Source: RGIG3701 sp031553595
GTDB taxonomy: Bacteria > Planctomycetota > Planctomycetia > Pirellulales > Thermoguttaceae
DNA: 64,000 bases
Assembly: GCA_031553595.1 (NCBI GenBank)
Contig: JAVBLI010000036.1
Location: forward strand, 1 to 64,000
Direction: 5' to 3'
A model generated the notes under the pieces. It made no database searches and was not told the origin of the DNA. It saw only the letters and a program-made list of their open reading frames with translations. Each line of letters starts with the position of its first letter. The first letter of the stretch is position 1. Positions 50,321-59,470 of the stretch are shown here, in pieces. The translations under genes were made by a program, and so were the position numbers.

Positions 50321-52363
50321 ATGAAAAGATGTTTGTTGTGTCTCGGTGTGATGATGTTGTCGCTGGCGGCGGCGCGGGCGGAGGAGGTGAAGAAGCCGAT
50401 CTCGGTCGCGACGCTTTTGGCGGAAATGACGGATCGCGCGGAAGTCGCCCGTTTTCCCGATCCGGCGTATACGTGTAAGCAGGCCAGTTCGTATGACCGG
50501 GCGTCGAAAACCCCGGAGGATCACGATGCGTGGTTCGCCAACGGCGACGCGTCGCAGTTCGTGCGGGAGGAGGAGAACGCAGGCCGTAAGGAGTGGGTGC
50601 TGATGGATGAAAAAGGCCCCGGCGCGATCGTCCGCTGGTGGATCACGGCCCCGCATTACCGCACGACCCTCCGCGTGTACATCGACGGCTCCGACACCCC
50701 CGCGATCGAGGCGAATGCCGACGACCTACTCGGCGGCGATTATCTCGTCGGCGCCCCACTGTCGGCGGAGAGGGCCCGCGGGCGGAATCTGTACCTGCCC
50801 ATCCCGTACGCCAAAAGCATCAAAGTGACGGCCGACAAAATGTGGACCGGCAACCCCGACGAGGAGCAGGGCAACCTGTACTACCAGATCAATTACCGCA
50901 CCTACCCCGCCAACACCGGTGTGGTGTCGTTCACGAAGCAGCAGCTGGAAGCGCTGCCGACGCGAGCGATTTTGGAATATCTGTTACAACCCCGGATCGT
51001 TATTCTCAAAGAAGAAGACCACAGCACATATCGCCAGATGTCGCCCGGCAGCACGTCTTCCATCGGCACCATCCTCGGCCCCGCGGCCGTGACGTGCATC
51101 GGCCTGAAAATCGAAGAGGAGGGAGACCTTACCCAGATGCTGCGCAGCCTGATCGTGGAAATTTCTTTCGACGAAGCGGACGACGACGGCGGCCAAAGCC
51201 CCATGAAAGTCTGCTGCCCCGCGAGCGAATTTTTCGGCAGCGGCGTCGGCGTGAATCCCTACAACTCATGGTACGCGCGCGTGCAGGAAGACGGCACGAT
51301 GCTTGCCTTCTGGGTCATGCCGTTCAAGAAGACGTGTGACTTTCAGGTGCGAAACGTCGGCGAAGAGACCATTAAAGTCCGGACGGCGACGATCTCGAAA
51401 CCCTGGCAGTGGGACGACTGCTCGATGTATTTCCACTGCAACTGGCGTCAGCAGCGCGAGATTCCGACCCGGCCGATGATCGACTGGGAGTATATCAAAC
51501 TCCAGGGCGAGGGCGTGTTTGTCGGCGACGTGCTGACGGTTTATAATCGTGTGCCCGAGTGGTGGGGCGAGGGCGACGAGAAGATTTACGTCGACGGCGA
51601 GACGTTCCCCTCCCATTTCGGCACCGGCACCGAGGATTATTACGGCTACGCGTGGTGCACGCCGGCGTTTTTCGAGGCCCCGTTCCACGCCCAACCACGT
51701 GCGGAAGGCCCGGGCAATTACGGCAACACGACCAACCTGCGTTATCGTGCCCTGGACGCGATCCCGTTCACGAAGGACTTCCGTTTCGATATGGAGGTCT
51801 GGCACTGGCACGCGACGACGAAGATCGATTACGCCGCAGCGACGATGTGGTACGGCAAGCCCGGCGCGAAAGCGATGGGTGCGCCGACGCCCGAAGCGAT
51901 GATCGCCGAGGCGAAGATGCCGGTGCAGTATGTGTCGCCGAAATTCCTGCCGCGGATTCCGGGATTTACATTTAAATCCGCCCCGAACGGCACGGTGCAG
52001 GTGCAGGACATGCGGGAATTCTCGGGCGGCAAGTGGCACGAAAACCGCCAACTCTGGTGGACGGGCGCAAAGCCGGGCGATAAGATCGAGCTGGCCGTCA
52101 CGCTTGAGAAGTCGGGCAAACAGCGCTTCGTGTGCTCGATGACGAAGGCGGTCGATTACGGCATGGTGCAGTTTTACCTCGACGGCGTGAAGATCGGCGA
52201 GCCCGTCGACCTGTTCAATCACGGCGTCATCCACACCGGCGACGTCACCATCGGCGACGTGAACGCCGAGGCCGGCGAGCATACGCTGACGGTCGAAATC
52301 GTGGGCAAAAACGAAAACGCCTCGAATTATCTTTTCGGCATCGACGCGTTCCGGTTTGAGTAA
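50321..52363 (+). CDS. secreted GH172 (DUF2961) family glycoside hydrolase
   Basis: A 680-residue exported protein of the DUF2961/GH172 family, which includes alpha-D-fructofuranosidase/arabinofuranosidase-type enzymes. A signal peptide (CLLCLGVMMLSLAAARA) is followed by the family pattern: SSYDRASKTPEDHDAWFANGD (split by cofactor-free loops), the WVLMDEKGPGAIVRWWI segment, then FPSHFGTGTEDYYGYAW in the active-site region and PFHAQPRAEGPGNYG. The C-terminal part is a jelly-roll-like domain. The start at 50321 after TAAGGAG is preferred; the open frame extends upstream into the terminator. It stands directly downstream of a terminator, so it needs its own promoter, which I did not identify. 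Confidence 0.8.
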   Translation: MKRCLLCLGVMMLSLAAARAEEVKKPISVATLLAEMTDRAEVARFPDPAYTCKQASSYDRASKTPEDHDAWFANGDASQFVREEENAGRKEWVLMDEKGPGAIVRWWITAPHYRTTLRVYIDGSDTPAIEANADDLLGGDYLVGAPLSAERARGRNLYLPIPYAKSIKVTADKMWTGNPDEEQGNLYYQINYRTYPANTGVVSFTKQQLEALPTRAILEYLLQPRIVILKEEDHSTYRQMSPGSTSSIGTILGPAAVTCIGLKIEEEGDLTQMLRSLIVEISFDEADDDGGQSPMKVCCPASEFFGSGVGVNPYNSWYARVQEDGTMLAFWVMPFKKTCDFQVRNVGEETIKVRTATISKPWQWDDCSMYFHCNWRQQREIPTRPMIDWEYIKLQGEGVFVGDVLTVYNRVPEWWGEGDEKIYVDGETFPSHFGTGTEDYYGYAWCTPAFFEAPFHAQPRAEGPGNYGNTTNLRYRALDAIPFTKDFRFDMEVWHWHATTKIDYAAATMWYGKPGAKAMGAPTPEAMIAEAKMPVQYVSPKFLPRIPGFTFKSAPNGTVQVQDMREFSGGKWHENRQLWWTGAKPGDKIELAVTLEKSGKQRFVCSMTKAVDYGMVQFYLDGVKIGEPVDLFNHGVIHTGDVTIGDVNAEAGEHTLTVEIVGKNENASNYLFGIDAFRFE

Positions 52364-52393
52364 ATGGTGGAGCAACTACCGAATTAATGGTTT

Positions 52394-52522
52394 CACAAGA
52401 AACAACAGCCGGGAGTGGAGTGTTAGCGCAGAGACCGGATGGAAGTGGGAAAAATCCTGGCTATTCTGCCCGGTCTCTTCGCGTCACTGCGTTCCGCTGC
52501 GCTCCCGGCTGCTGTTTCGTGA
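52394..52522. repeat. palindromic element, copy 5
   Basis: CAAGAAACAACAGCCGGGAG on the left and GCTCCCGGCTGCTGTTTCGT on the right, with inner AGACCGGAT and GCCCGGTCT. It lies between convergent genes (GH172 and DUF6807). Confidence 0.8.
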
Positions 52523-52547
52523 TTAACCTGGTAACCGCTTCAGCGTT

Positions 52548-54314
52548 TCACTGCGCATACGCCCCATACGCCTTTTGGATGGCCTCACGCGACGTTTCGC
52601 CTTCCCAGACGACCACGCGATAACGCAACGTGAGCGGTTTTTCGGCCGGCATGGGAATGGGCTCACGGTGTAAATTCAGGGCTGCGCTGAGGTACGCGAA
52701 GGAGGTTCCCGCATCCCCCATCGTGAAGGCGAACATGGGGATGGGATTCGCGGGGTGGTCGAACAGCGCGACCGTCACGGGCTTGCCGTCGAGCTTCGCA
52801 GTGTAGGCCATCCACTGGCAGTGCGTCAGACGCTCGTCGCCGCGGACGATTTCGCTGTCGTTGGCGTCGCTGTCGCTGAAAAACCGCCCGTCTTTATCCA
52901 TCGTTTGGTCGAAACGCATGCCCAGGCCGTGATAATGGCCGGCGTTCTTCTCGCCGAGCTGCGTCGCTTCCGGCGCAGTCAGTTCCGTCTGCCAGTCGAG
53001 CACGGTTGCGCCGTCCGCTTCGGCCACGTGGATTTCGCGTGTCTCAGTGAGCAGCGTTTTGCCGTCGGCGTTTTGCCACGCAAGCTTACTTTGCAGCGAA
53101 TTGTCGGGCGATGTTAAATCCAGCGTTTGTTGCCGCCCGGCCTGCGGCGTGTGCTCCTCCCAGAAATTCACGCCCCCGGCCCACGTCGCAAACATCAGCG
53201 CGTGATGGTGGAGGTGGTCGTACGGGGCGTCGCGCAGAACGTTCCGGCCCTTGGGTGTATACAGTTCATCCACGTACGGCTTGAACGGCACCTCAGCGTA
53301 ACGGTATCGCGCCAGCGGTTTGCCGTCGGCCGAGAGCGTCACCGCCAGCGGAATGTCGGCCGCGCAAGCTTCCGCCTGCTTACCCGGCGCGATTCGATAA
53401 AGACCGTCGCCGCGCGAAACGGTGTAAAGCGTATGGCCTTTGCCGTCGCCGTTCTGCCTCGCGACGATGTTCTTGAACACCGGATCGCCGTCGGAGGTCA
53501 GCTGCGTCCAGGTTTTTGTTTCGCGGCGGTAAGCGTGAATTTTCCCCGCACGGTCCACGGCGTAAAGCGTATCCAGCCCGCCGTCATTACGGCCCACGGC
53601 CAGGCACACCGCCTCCTGATTCAGACTCTCGACCGTTTTGTTCTGGCACAAAAACACCTGCCCGTCGCGGTCGAGTATCGCGATTTCATCGCCCGGCGAA
53701 GCGGTAAAATCGCCCGCCAGCACGGCGACGATATTTTTGCCCTCCACCATTTTCGCATACGTGTTCCACTTCGGCGAGTAGCTGTAAACATTGCCCTCCG
53801 CGACGACGGCGAAATCGTCCAGGTCGCTTCGGCGGTCGAATCTCCCCGCCGAAGCTTGTGAAAACGCGCCCGGCACGCCGATCCACGCGTCACCCATGAC
53901 GTCTTTCGTCCAGCGATACGCGCTGCCGTCGAAGGTGCAGGCCAGCAGCGAAAACTTCGGGGCTTCCGCCGCACACCGCCCCATGGCCATCGTTTTCACA
54001 CTGTGCCCGAACGGCCCCCATTGCGTGCCATTAGTGACGTCGAAAAGATGCAGCGCCTTGCGCGCGTCGTCAAGGAAAATCAACTGATCCTCCCCCGTGT
54101 CCATGAGGTCGGCGGCCAGGATAGCGTACATCTTCACGCCCGGCATGGGGACGGTCACATCGCCGTCGTTGTAGACGCGGAGAGTGCCCACATTGTCCAC
54201 CCACGCCACACCGAAGGTGCCCGCCGTGAGCGTCGGCTGTGTGTTTTGCCCGGCGGCGGCGTATGGCGACAAAAATAGTGAAAAAAGAACCGCGAGAACG
54301 GCATATCGTTTCAT
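52548..54314 (-). CDS. secreted protein with propeller-like N-terminus and PmoA-like (DUF6807) domain
   Basis: A 588-residue exported protein starting at the ATG at 54314, after AAGGAG; the upstream frame crosses repeat DNA. A signal peptide (YAVLAVLFSLFLSPYAAAGQ) is followed by FG-GAP/VCBS-like repeats (residues about 25-300, DLDDFAVVAEGNVYSYSP, GDEIAILDRDGQVFLC). Residues about 310-580 form a DUF6807 'PmoA-like' domain with DHLHHHALMFATWAGGVNFW and GHYHGLGMRFD. Despite the database name, this domain has no proven link to methane oxidation. In planctomycetes it is often found next to Gfo/Idh oxidoreductases and TIM-barrel epimerases, as here, which points to sugar catabolism. Confidence 0.75.
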   Translation of the reverse strand: MKRYAVLAVLFSLFLSPYAAAGQNTQPTLTAGTFGVAWVDNVGTLRVYNDGDVTVPMPGVKMYAILAADLMDTGEDQLIFLDDARKALHLFDVTNGTQWGPFGHSVKTMAMGRCAAEAPKFSLLACTFDGSAYRWTKDVMGDAWIGVPGAFSQASAGRFDRRSDLDDFAVVAEGNVYSYSPKWNTYAKMVEGKNIVAVLAGDFTASPGDEIAILDRDGQVFLCQNKTVESLNQEAVCLAVGRNDGGLDTLYAVDRAGKIHAYRRETKTWTQLTSDGDPVFKNIVARQNGDGKGHTLYTVSRGDGLYRIAPGKQAEACAADIPLAVTLSADGKPLARYRYAEVPFKPYVDELYTPKGRNVLRDAPYDHLHHHALMFATWAGGVNFWEEHTPQAGRQQTLDLTSPDNSLQSKLAWQNADGKTLLTETREIHVAEADGATVLDWQTELTAPEATQLGEKNAGHYHGLGMRFDQTMDKDGRFFSDSDANDSEIVRGDERLTHCQWMAYTAKLDGKPVTVALFDHPANPIPMFAFTMGDAGTSFAYLSAALNLHREPIPMPAEKPLTLRYRVVVWEGETSREAIQKAYGAYAQ

Positions 54315-54333
54315 GGAAAGACTCCTTGGGTTA

Positions 54334-54421
54334 GGAATTGATAATTGACAATTGATAATTTCCGCAAGCGAGCCACTGGCCGAAAGATTCTCACCACGCA
54401 ATCAATTATCAATTATCAATT
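54334..54421. repeat. two-armed short tandem repeat hairpin (TTGATAA/TTGACAA dialect)
   Basis: The left arm AATTGATAATTGACAATTGA and right arm ATCAATTATCAATTATCAAT flank CGCAAGCGAGCCACTGGCC and CACCACGCA. The loop matches the arrays at 5763 and 6914, nearly 50 kb away. Confidence 0.75.
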
Positions 54422-55666
54422 CTACTGCATGTTAATCGCCTGATTTTCGAAGTCGAACATCGCGACTTTGCTCTGCTGGTGGGAGAGGATGCCCATCGAC
54501 AGCGGGGCCTGCACGCGGACGGCCATCTCGATGGGGCACATCGGCGTTTCGCGCGATTGGACGCATTCCAGCAGGTTTTTCCACAGTTTGCCGGTGTCGC
54601 CCTGGCCGGCCCACGGAATCGTGATTTCTTCTTTGCCGCTGCCGAAGGGGACGATTCGCACGCCGTATTCCTTGCCGCCCTGGAGCATGCCCCAGGAGAG
54701 GATGCCGTCGGTGCCGCGGATTTGCGTGTCCAGCGGGACATGGTTGGAGAGCGAGTTCGTCATCACGACGGTCGGGCCGTCCGGGTAGTCGGCGATGATG
54801 TTACACTGGTCAGGCACTTCGCGGTTGTACTGAAACGTGCCGCCGCCGCCGAAAACGCGCTGCGGGAAATCGAGCTCCAAAACGCAGAAAATCGGCGTGA
54901 ACGTGTGTACCAGCAGGTCGGTTGCGGGGCCGCCGGCGTAGTCCCAGAAAAGCCGCCACTGGAAAAACCGCGAGACGGAAAAGTCGACTTTCGGGGCGTC
55001 GCCGAGAAAACGCTCCCAGTTCAGGTCCGGCCCGGGCACGGCGTTGGCATCCGGAATCGGCATCCGCTCGCCCCAGTCGCCCCGCCGGAAATAGCTGCAC
55101 ATCACATGCACAGGCTTGCCGATAATGCCGCCGCGGATGAGCTCGATGATTTTCGGGTAATTGTCGTCCGCCATGTGCTGCGTGCCGACCTGCACGAGTC
55201 GGCCTTTTTCATGTGCGACCTTCTCGATTTGCTTCGCCAGCTCGAACTGCGACCAGTGCGTCAGCGGCTTCTCGCAGAACACATCCTTCCCGGCACGGAT
55301 CGCATCGATCGTCTGCGGGGCGTGATGCCGGTCGGGCGAGCAGATGCACACCACGTCGACGTCCTTGTTTTCCAGCAGCTCCTCGTGGGTGTCATACATT
55401 TTCGTGTCGCCGGTACGCTGCGAAGCCGCCACCAGCCGGGGGCGGTACACGTCCTGCACCGCGATCGGCTGCGCGACGCCGGCGTTTTTGTAATGATTGA
55501 TAATATCCAGATGCGCGCCGCAGCGGCCGCCGGTGCCGATAAAACCGATACCGATCCGGTCGTTGGCGCCGCCGGCCTCCTCCGCGATGATATACGGAGC
55601 CGCGATGGTCGCCGCCGCGATGCCGGCCGTGGTTTGCATGAACTTTCTTCGTGTTGATTTAAGCAT
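54422..55666 (-). CDS. TAT-exported Gfo/Idh/MocA-family oxidoreductase
   Basis: A 414-residue NAD(P)-dependent oxidoreductase. A twin-arginine signal is visible (STRRKFMQTTAGIAAATIAA), after which the Rossmann motif IGFIGTGGRCGAH begins. DVVCICSPDRHHAPQTIDAI and the signature FCEKPLTH (the catalytic lysine region EKP) are conserved. The C-terminal half is the substrate-binding domain (GGPATDLLVHTFTPIFCVLE). The start at 55666 follows AAGGAG and opens the signal. Related enzymes oxidise or reduce sugars and sugar 3-keto derivatives in the periplasm using bound cofactor. It is in a leftward group with a DUF6807 protein and a TIM-barrel epimerase. Confidence 0.87.
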   Translation of the reverse strand: MLKSTRRKFMQTTAGIAAATIAAPYIIAEEAGGANDRIGIGFIGTGGRCGAHLDIINHYKNAGVAQPIAVQDVYRPRLVAASQRTGDTKMYDTHEELLENKDVDVVCICSPDRHHAPQTIDAIRAGKDVFCEKPLTHWSQFELAKQIEKVAHEKGRLVQVGTQHMADDNYPKIIELIRGGIIGKPVHVMCSYFRRGDWGERMPIPDANAVPGPDLNWERFLGDAPKVDFSVSRFFQWRLFWDYAGGPATDLLVHTFTPIFCVLELDFPQRVFGGGGTFQYNREVPDQCNIIADYPDGPTVVMTNSLSNHVPLDTQIRGTDGILSWGMLQGGKEYGVRIVPFGSGKEEITIPWAGQGDTGKLWKNLLECVQSRETPMCPIEMAVRVQAPLSMGILSHQQSKVAMFDFENQAINMQ

Positions 55667-55684
55667 AATAGAAACTCCTTCGTT

Positions 55685-55772
55685 TGGGGGTGGGATGTAG
55701 GATATAGGATGTGGGGAAGAGTGGAATGCTCGCTTGCGGCTATTCCCCATCCCCAATATCCCGTATTCTCAT
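55685..55772. repeat. two-armed short tandem repeat hairpin (GGATGTAGG dialect), inverted orientation
   Basis: The left arm GGATGTAGGATATAGGATGT and right arm CCCCATCCCCAATATCCCG flank GCTCGCTTGCGG, the reverse complement of the CCGCAAGCGAGC core. Confidence 0.7.
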
Positions 55773-56602
55773 TTTGCACTCAGCAATTTGCGTAAATGCT
55801 CAATACTTCGGGCGGCCTGTTCGACCGTGCCGCATTCGACGCTGAAAACGATGTCGCAGGGGAGGGTGCGGACGATGGAGATGACGCGGGCCCAGTCGAT
55901 CACGCCATCGCCGCAGGCACAGCCGACGGGTGTGCCGGTGACTTTCCCGCGGTCGTCGGCCGACTGTTCGACGGAAATGTCCTTGGCGTGCAGGTGCACC
56001 AGGCGGTGCTTGATGCGCTCCAGCCACGCGTACGGGTCTTCGCCGCCGAGGTAACTGTTACCGGTGTCGAAATTGGCGGCGACGGCGGGCGAGCCGGCCA
56101 GATCCATCATTTTGTCGTACAGGGCAGGGTGAACCGAATACTGCTGGTGCGGCTCGAGGCCGATGACGATTCCACGCTCTTCGGCAAGAAAAGCCGCCTC
56201 CTTCAGCACGTACTTCATGAGCGTGAAGTCTTCCGCCTCGGTCGTCCACACGGGCTTGGGCCCCTCATCCGTACACACCACCGGCGCGCCACACTCGGCT
56301 GCGAAACGCACGGCCTGCTTCAAATAATCCGTCGAAGCGTCCGGCTTGCACAGCGGACAGTGGGACGAAAGCGCCGAAACCTTCACGCCATGCTTCTCGC
56401 AGCAGCGGCGGATGCGGTACGGATCGTCGAGCATCGAAACGCTGTGGAAATACCCCGCTTCGCTGAGAAGCTCACGCCCCAGATGCACCATCGGCTCGAC
56501 GTATTCATAACCCAACTCCGCTGCCTTCGCGACGCCCCACTCGAACGATTTGTCCTCGTGGCGAACGAATTCCATGTTGACGCCCAGTAAAATACGGCCC
56601 AT
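55769..56602 (-). CDS. sugar phosphate isomerase/epimerase family TIM-barrel protein
   Basis: A 277-residue cytoplasmic protein of the AP endonuclease 2/xylose isomerase-like TIM-barrel family. LGYEYVEPM (about 30-38), GIVIGLEPHQQY (about 145-156; Glu as a metal ligand), NFDTGNSYLGGEDP (Asp ligand), HLHAKDI and the late SVECGT glutamate match the usual metal-binding pattern Glu-Asp-His-Glu. The start at 56602 is supported by CGGAGG; the upstream frame reads into a palindromic element. It probably isomerises or epimerises a sugar produced by the nearby Gfo/Idh dehydrogenase. The substrate is unknown. Confidence 0.85.
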   Translation of the reverse strand: MGRILLGVNMEFVRHEDKSFEWGVAKAAELGYEYVEPMVHLGRELLSEAGYFHSVSMLDDPYRIRRCCEKHGVKVSALSSHCPLCKPDASTDYLKQAVRFAAECGAPVVCTDEGPKPVWTTEAEDFTLMKYVLKEAAFLAEERGIVIGLEPHQQYSVHPALYDKMMDLAGSPAVAANFDTGNSYLGGEDPYAWLERIKHRLVHLHAKDISVEQSADDRGKVTGTPVGCACGDGVIDWARVISIVRTLPCDIVFSVECGTVEQAARSIEHLRKLLSAK

Positions 56603-56640
56603 TTTTGCCTCCGTGGGATTTGGGTGGTAATATTTCATCG

Positions 56641-56763
56641 CAAGAAACAGCAGCCGGAAGCGTAGCGGAACGCAGTGACGCGCAGAGACCGGATGAAATT
56701 GGCGGGATTTCCCCACTTCAATCCGGTCTCTGCGTTAACGCTCCGCTCCCGGCTGTTGTTTTT
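56641..56763. repeat. palindromic element, copy 6
   Basis: CAAGAAACAGCAGCCGGAAG on the left and GCTCCCGGCTGTTGTTTTTC on the right, with inner GAGACCGGAT and ATCCGGTCTC. It sits in the 340-bp gap between divergent genes, so it cannot be just a terminator. The rest of the gap holds a single-arm repeat at 56881 and no other clear signal. Confidence 0.8.
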
Positions 56764-56880
56764 CCATTATATCCGCCGGGAATCGCCGATTCAAGACTTC
56801 CCGCGCCGCGGCCTGGTGTTTTTTTTCCGCGTGACTTGCTTTTTGGCGGGGCGTGTTATAAAATTCAGGAAGACGCGGAT

Positions 56881-56912
56881 GATTGAAAATTATCAATTAT
56901 CCATTTCAATTC
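56881..56912. repeat. single-arm short tandem repeat (TTATCAA/TTATCCA dialect)
   Basis: TGAAAATTATCAATTATCCA followed by TTTCAATTC resembles a lone right arm of the TTGATAA arrays, just upstream of the GH36 gene's ribosome site. No partner arm or core is present. Confidence 0.5.
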
Positions 56913-56941
56913 TTCCCCCTTTCCCCCCTGGAGGCTCTCTC

Positions 56942-59446
56942 ATGCTGTTATACCAGATTTTTGTTATTCTTTGTGTTTTTCTGCCCGCGCAGGTTTTCGC
57001 GGTGACGGTCAGGCCAACGGACATGGAAACGGCGAAAAATTGGTTCGAGACCAAATTCGCGGAAAAAAAGACGGCGGCGGAAGTGTCGCCCGAGCGAAAA
57101 ACGGGACTTTTCGTGCTGGATAATCATAACGCCATCCAGCGGAATACGACGCACGAAGGCCGGAAGATCCGCCTGGGCGAAACCACGTACGAGCGCGGTA
57201 TTTACACGCACGCCAACAGTCACGTGGTGGTGCGGCTGCCGGGGCCCGCGAAAACCTTCTCGGCCGTCTTCGGCGTGGATAATAACCACTCCACCAGCGG
57301 CGGGCGGGGCAGCGCGCGGTTTCATGTGCTGCTGGGCGAAAAGGAAGTTTACACCTCCGAAATCATGCACGGCGGAGACCCGGGCGTGGCGATCAGTCTG
57401 GAACTCGGCGGCGCGACGGAATTCACACTGAAAGTGGATGACGCCGGGGACGGCATTTCCTGCGATCAGGCGGAGTGGGCGGACGCGGCGGTGACGCTTG
57501 CGGACGGGACGAAACTCATGCTGGATGAAATGGTGATCCATGACCCGCGTTATGTGACCACGCTGACGGATGAGCCGCCGTTTTCGTTTTATTATGGCGA
57601 AACGTCGTCGTGGGAGCTGCTGAAGAAGTGGCCGCGGACGTATGCGGTGCGGGAACTGGAGAAGGGAAAAACCCAGCGGACGGTGACGTACACGGACCCG
57701 GAAACGGGGCTGCGGGTGACGTGCGTGGCGGTGGCGTACGCGGACTTCCCCACGGTGGAGTGGACGGTGTATTTTGAAAACACGGGCAAGAAAGACACGC
57801 CGATTCTGCGGGAAATTCGCGCGGCGGACGTGGTTTTTCCGCAGATCGTGGCGGATCACATGAAGCTGCGTTACGCCGTGGGCAGCCCCAGCAGTATGGA
57901 GGACTACCGGCCGCTGATGACGGAAATGATTTCGGACGAAGATGAGCGGCGCATCACCACCAGCGGCGGGCGGGGCAGTGATGCGCACCTGCCATATTTT
58001 AATGTGGAAGGTGACCGCGGCGAGGGCGTGCTGCTGGCGGTGGGCTGGCCGGGCCAGTGGGAAGCGTTTTTCAAGCATCTTTATGTCGGCGGGCTGCATT
58101 TTCGGGCCGGGCAGGAGCAGACGCATTTTAAGCTGCTGCCCGGCGAGAAGGTCCGCACGCCGCTGATGGTGGTGCAGTTTTACAGCGGCGATCACCGGGA
58201 CGCGCAAAACGTGTGGCGGCAATGGATGCTGAAGCATAATGTTCACACGCCGGACGGAAAGCTGGAAACCGTCATGACGCTGCACGCGTGCACGTCCGAC
58301 CAGTTCTGGGAAATGGTGCGTGCGAACACGGAAAACCAGATGTTTTTCATTGACGGGTACGTCCGCGAGAAAATCGAAATCGAGTACTGGTGGATGGATG
58401 CCGGGTGGTATCCGTGTGAGAATGAATGGTGGAAGACGGGGACGTGGGAGCCGGACGTGACGCGGTTTCCGAACGGGCTGCGAGAAATTTCGGATCACGC
58501 GGCGAAGAGCGGCATTAAAACGCTGGTGTGGTTCGAGCCGGAACGGGTACACCGCGGGACGTGGCTGGCGGAAAACCGGAAAGAATGGCTGCTGCCGGGC
58601 GGGACGAATTCGCTGCTGAATCTGGGAAACCCGGAGGCGTGGCAGTGGACGGTGGATCATTTTGACGGCCTGATCAAGTCGCAGGGCGTGAATTATTACC
58701 GCCAGGATTTTAACATGGCCCCGCTGGATTACTGGCGGCGGAATGACGCGGAAGACCGCCAGGGCATCACCGAAATCCGCCACGTGGAGGGATATCTGGC
58801 GTTTTGGGATGAGTTGCGGCGGCGGAATCCTGGGCTGTTAATTGACACGTGCGCCAGCGGTGGGCGGCGGAATGATCTGGAAACGCTCCGCCGGGCGATT
58901 CCGCTTCACCGCAGCGATTATCACCGGGACACCACCGGAAATCAGTGCCAGACGTACGGCATGGCCCAGTGGATTCCGCTGTTCGGAATCGGTTCCGGCG
59001 GCGACGAGTATTACTTCCGCAGCACCGTCGCGCCGTGTAACACGTACGGTGTGGACATGCGACTGGAAAATCAGGATCTGCAGTTCATGCGGGATTACGT
59101 CGCCGTGCGAAACCGCGTGAAGAAATTTTTCCTCGGCGATTTTCACCCGCTTTCCGGATACTCGCTGGACCTCTCAGCGTGGATGGCGTGGCAGTACGAC
59201 CTGCCCGCGTCCGCCGAAAACGAGAAGCAGGAGGGAATGGTGCAGGTCTTCCGACGGGAAAATTCGGAATATGAAGCCGCCGTGTATCACCTCCGCGGGC
59301 TGAAGGCGGACGCCACGTACCGCGTGGAGGATCTGGACGGCGGTGAACCGCGGGAATTCACGGGCCACGCGCTGATGACAGACGGTTTTCGCTTGACGAT
59401 TCCGAAAAAGCGGGCCGCGAAGATATTTATTTATAACGAGTTGTAA
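56942..59446 (+). CDS. secreted NPCBM-domain GH36-like alpha-galactosidase
   Basis: An 834-residue exported enzyme. A signal peptide (LLYQIFVILCVFLPAQVFA) precedes an NPCBM domain (about 50-180; YERGIYTHANSHVVVRLPG, WADAAVTLAD). A GH36/GH27-clan catalytic part follows: WWMDAGWYPCENEWW, GIKTLVWFEPERV, GVNYYRQDFNMAP with Asp589 as the likely nucleophile, and DTCASGGRRNDLE then HRSDYHRD with Asp659 as the likely acid/base. CTGGAGG precedes ATG 56942. It should release alpha-galactose from oligosaccharides or glycans outside the cytoplasm. It is followed 24 bp later by a DUF6067-like gene in the same direction. Confidence 0.85.
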   Translation: MLLYQIFVILCVFLPAQVFAVTVRPTDMETAKNWFETKFAEKKTAAEVSPERKTGLFVLDNHNAIQRNTTHEGRKIRLGETTYERGIYTHANSHVVVRLPGPAKTFSAVFGVDNNHSTSGGRGSARFHVLLGEKEVYTSEIMHGGDPGVAISLELGGATEFTLKVDDAGDGISCDQAEWADAAVTLADGTKLMLDEMVIHDPRYVTTLTDEPPFSFYYGETSSWELLKKWPRTYAVRELEKGKTQRTVTYTDPETGLRVTCVAVAYADFPTVEWTVYFENTGKKDTPILREIRAADVVFPQIVADHMKLRYAVGSPSSMEDYRPLMTEMISDEDERRITTSGGRGSDAHLPYFNVEGDRGEGVLLAVGWPGQWEAFFKHLYVGGLHFRAGQEQTHFKLLPGEKVRTPLMVVQFYSGDHRDAQNVWRQWMLKHNVHTPDGKLETVMTLHACTSDQFWEMVRANTENQMFFIDGYVREKIEIEYWWMDAGWYPCENEWWKTGTWEPDVTRFPNGLREISDHAAKSGIKTLVWFEPERVHRGTWLAENRKEWLLPGGTNSLLNLGNPEAWQWTVDHFDGLIKSQGVNYYRQDFNMAPLDYWRRNDAEDRQGITEIRHVEGYLAFWDELRRRNPGLLIDTCASGGRRNDLETLRRAIPLHRSDYHRDTTGNQCQTYGMAQWIPLFGIGSGGDEYYFRSTVAPCNTYGVDMRLENQDLQFMRDYVAVRNRVKKFFLGDFHPLSGYSLDLSAWMAWQYDLPASAENEKQEGMVQVFRRENSEYEAAVYHLRGLKADATYRVEDLDGGEPREFTGHALMTDGFRLTIPKKRAAKIFIYNEL

Positions 59447-59470
59447 TCCGGTGCCAGAAAGAAAAACAGA

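Noticed and set aside
52548..54314. Methane monooxygenase subunit (PmoA) from the DUF6807 name
   Set aside because: The protein is a soluble secreted one without the membrane helices of true PmoA; the label is historical.
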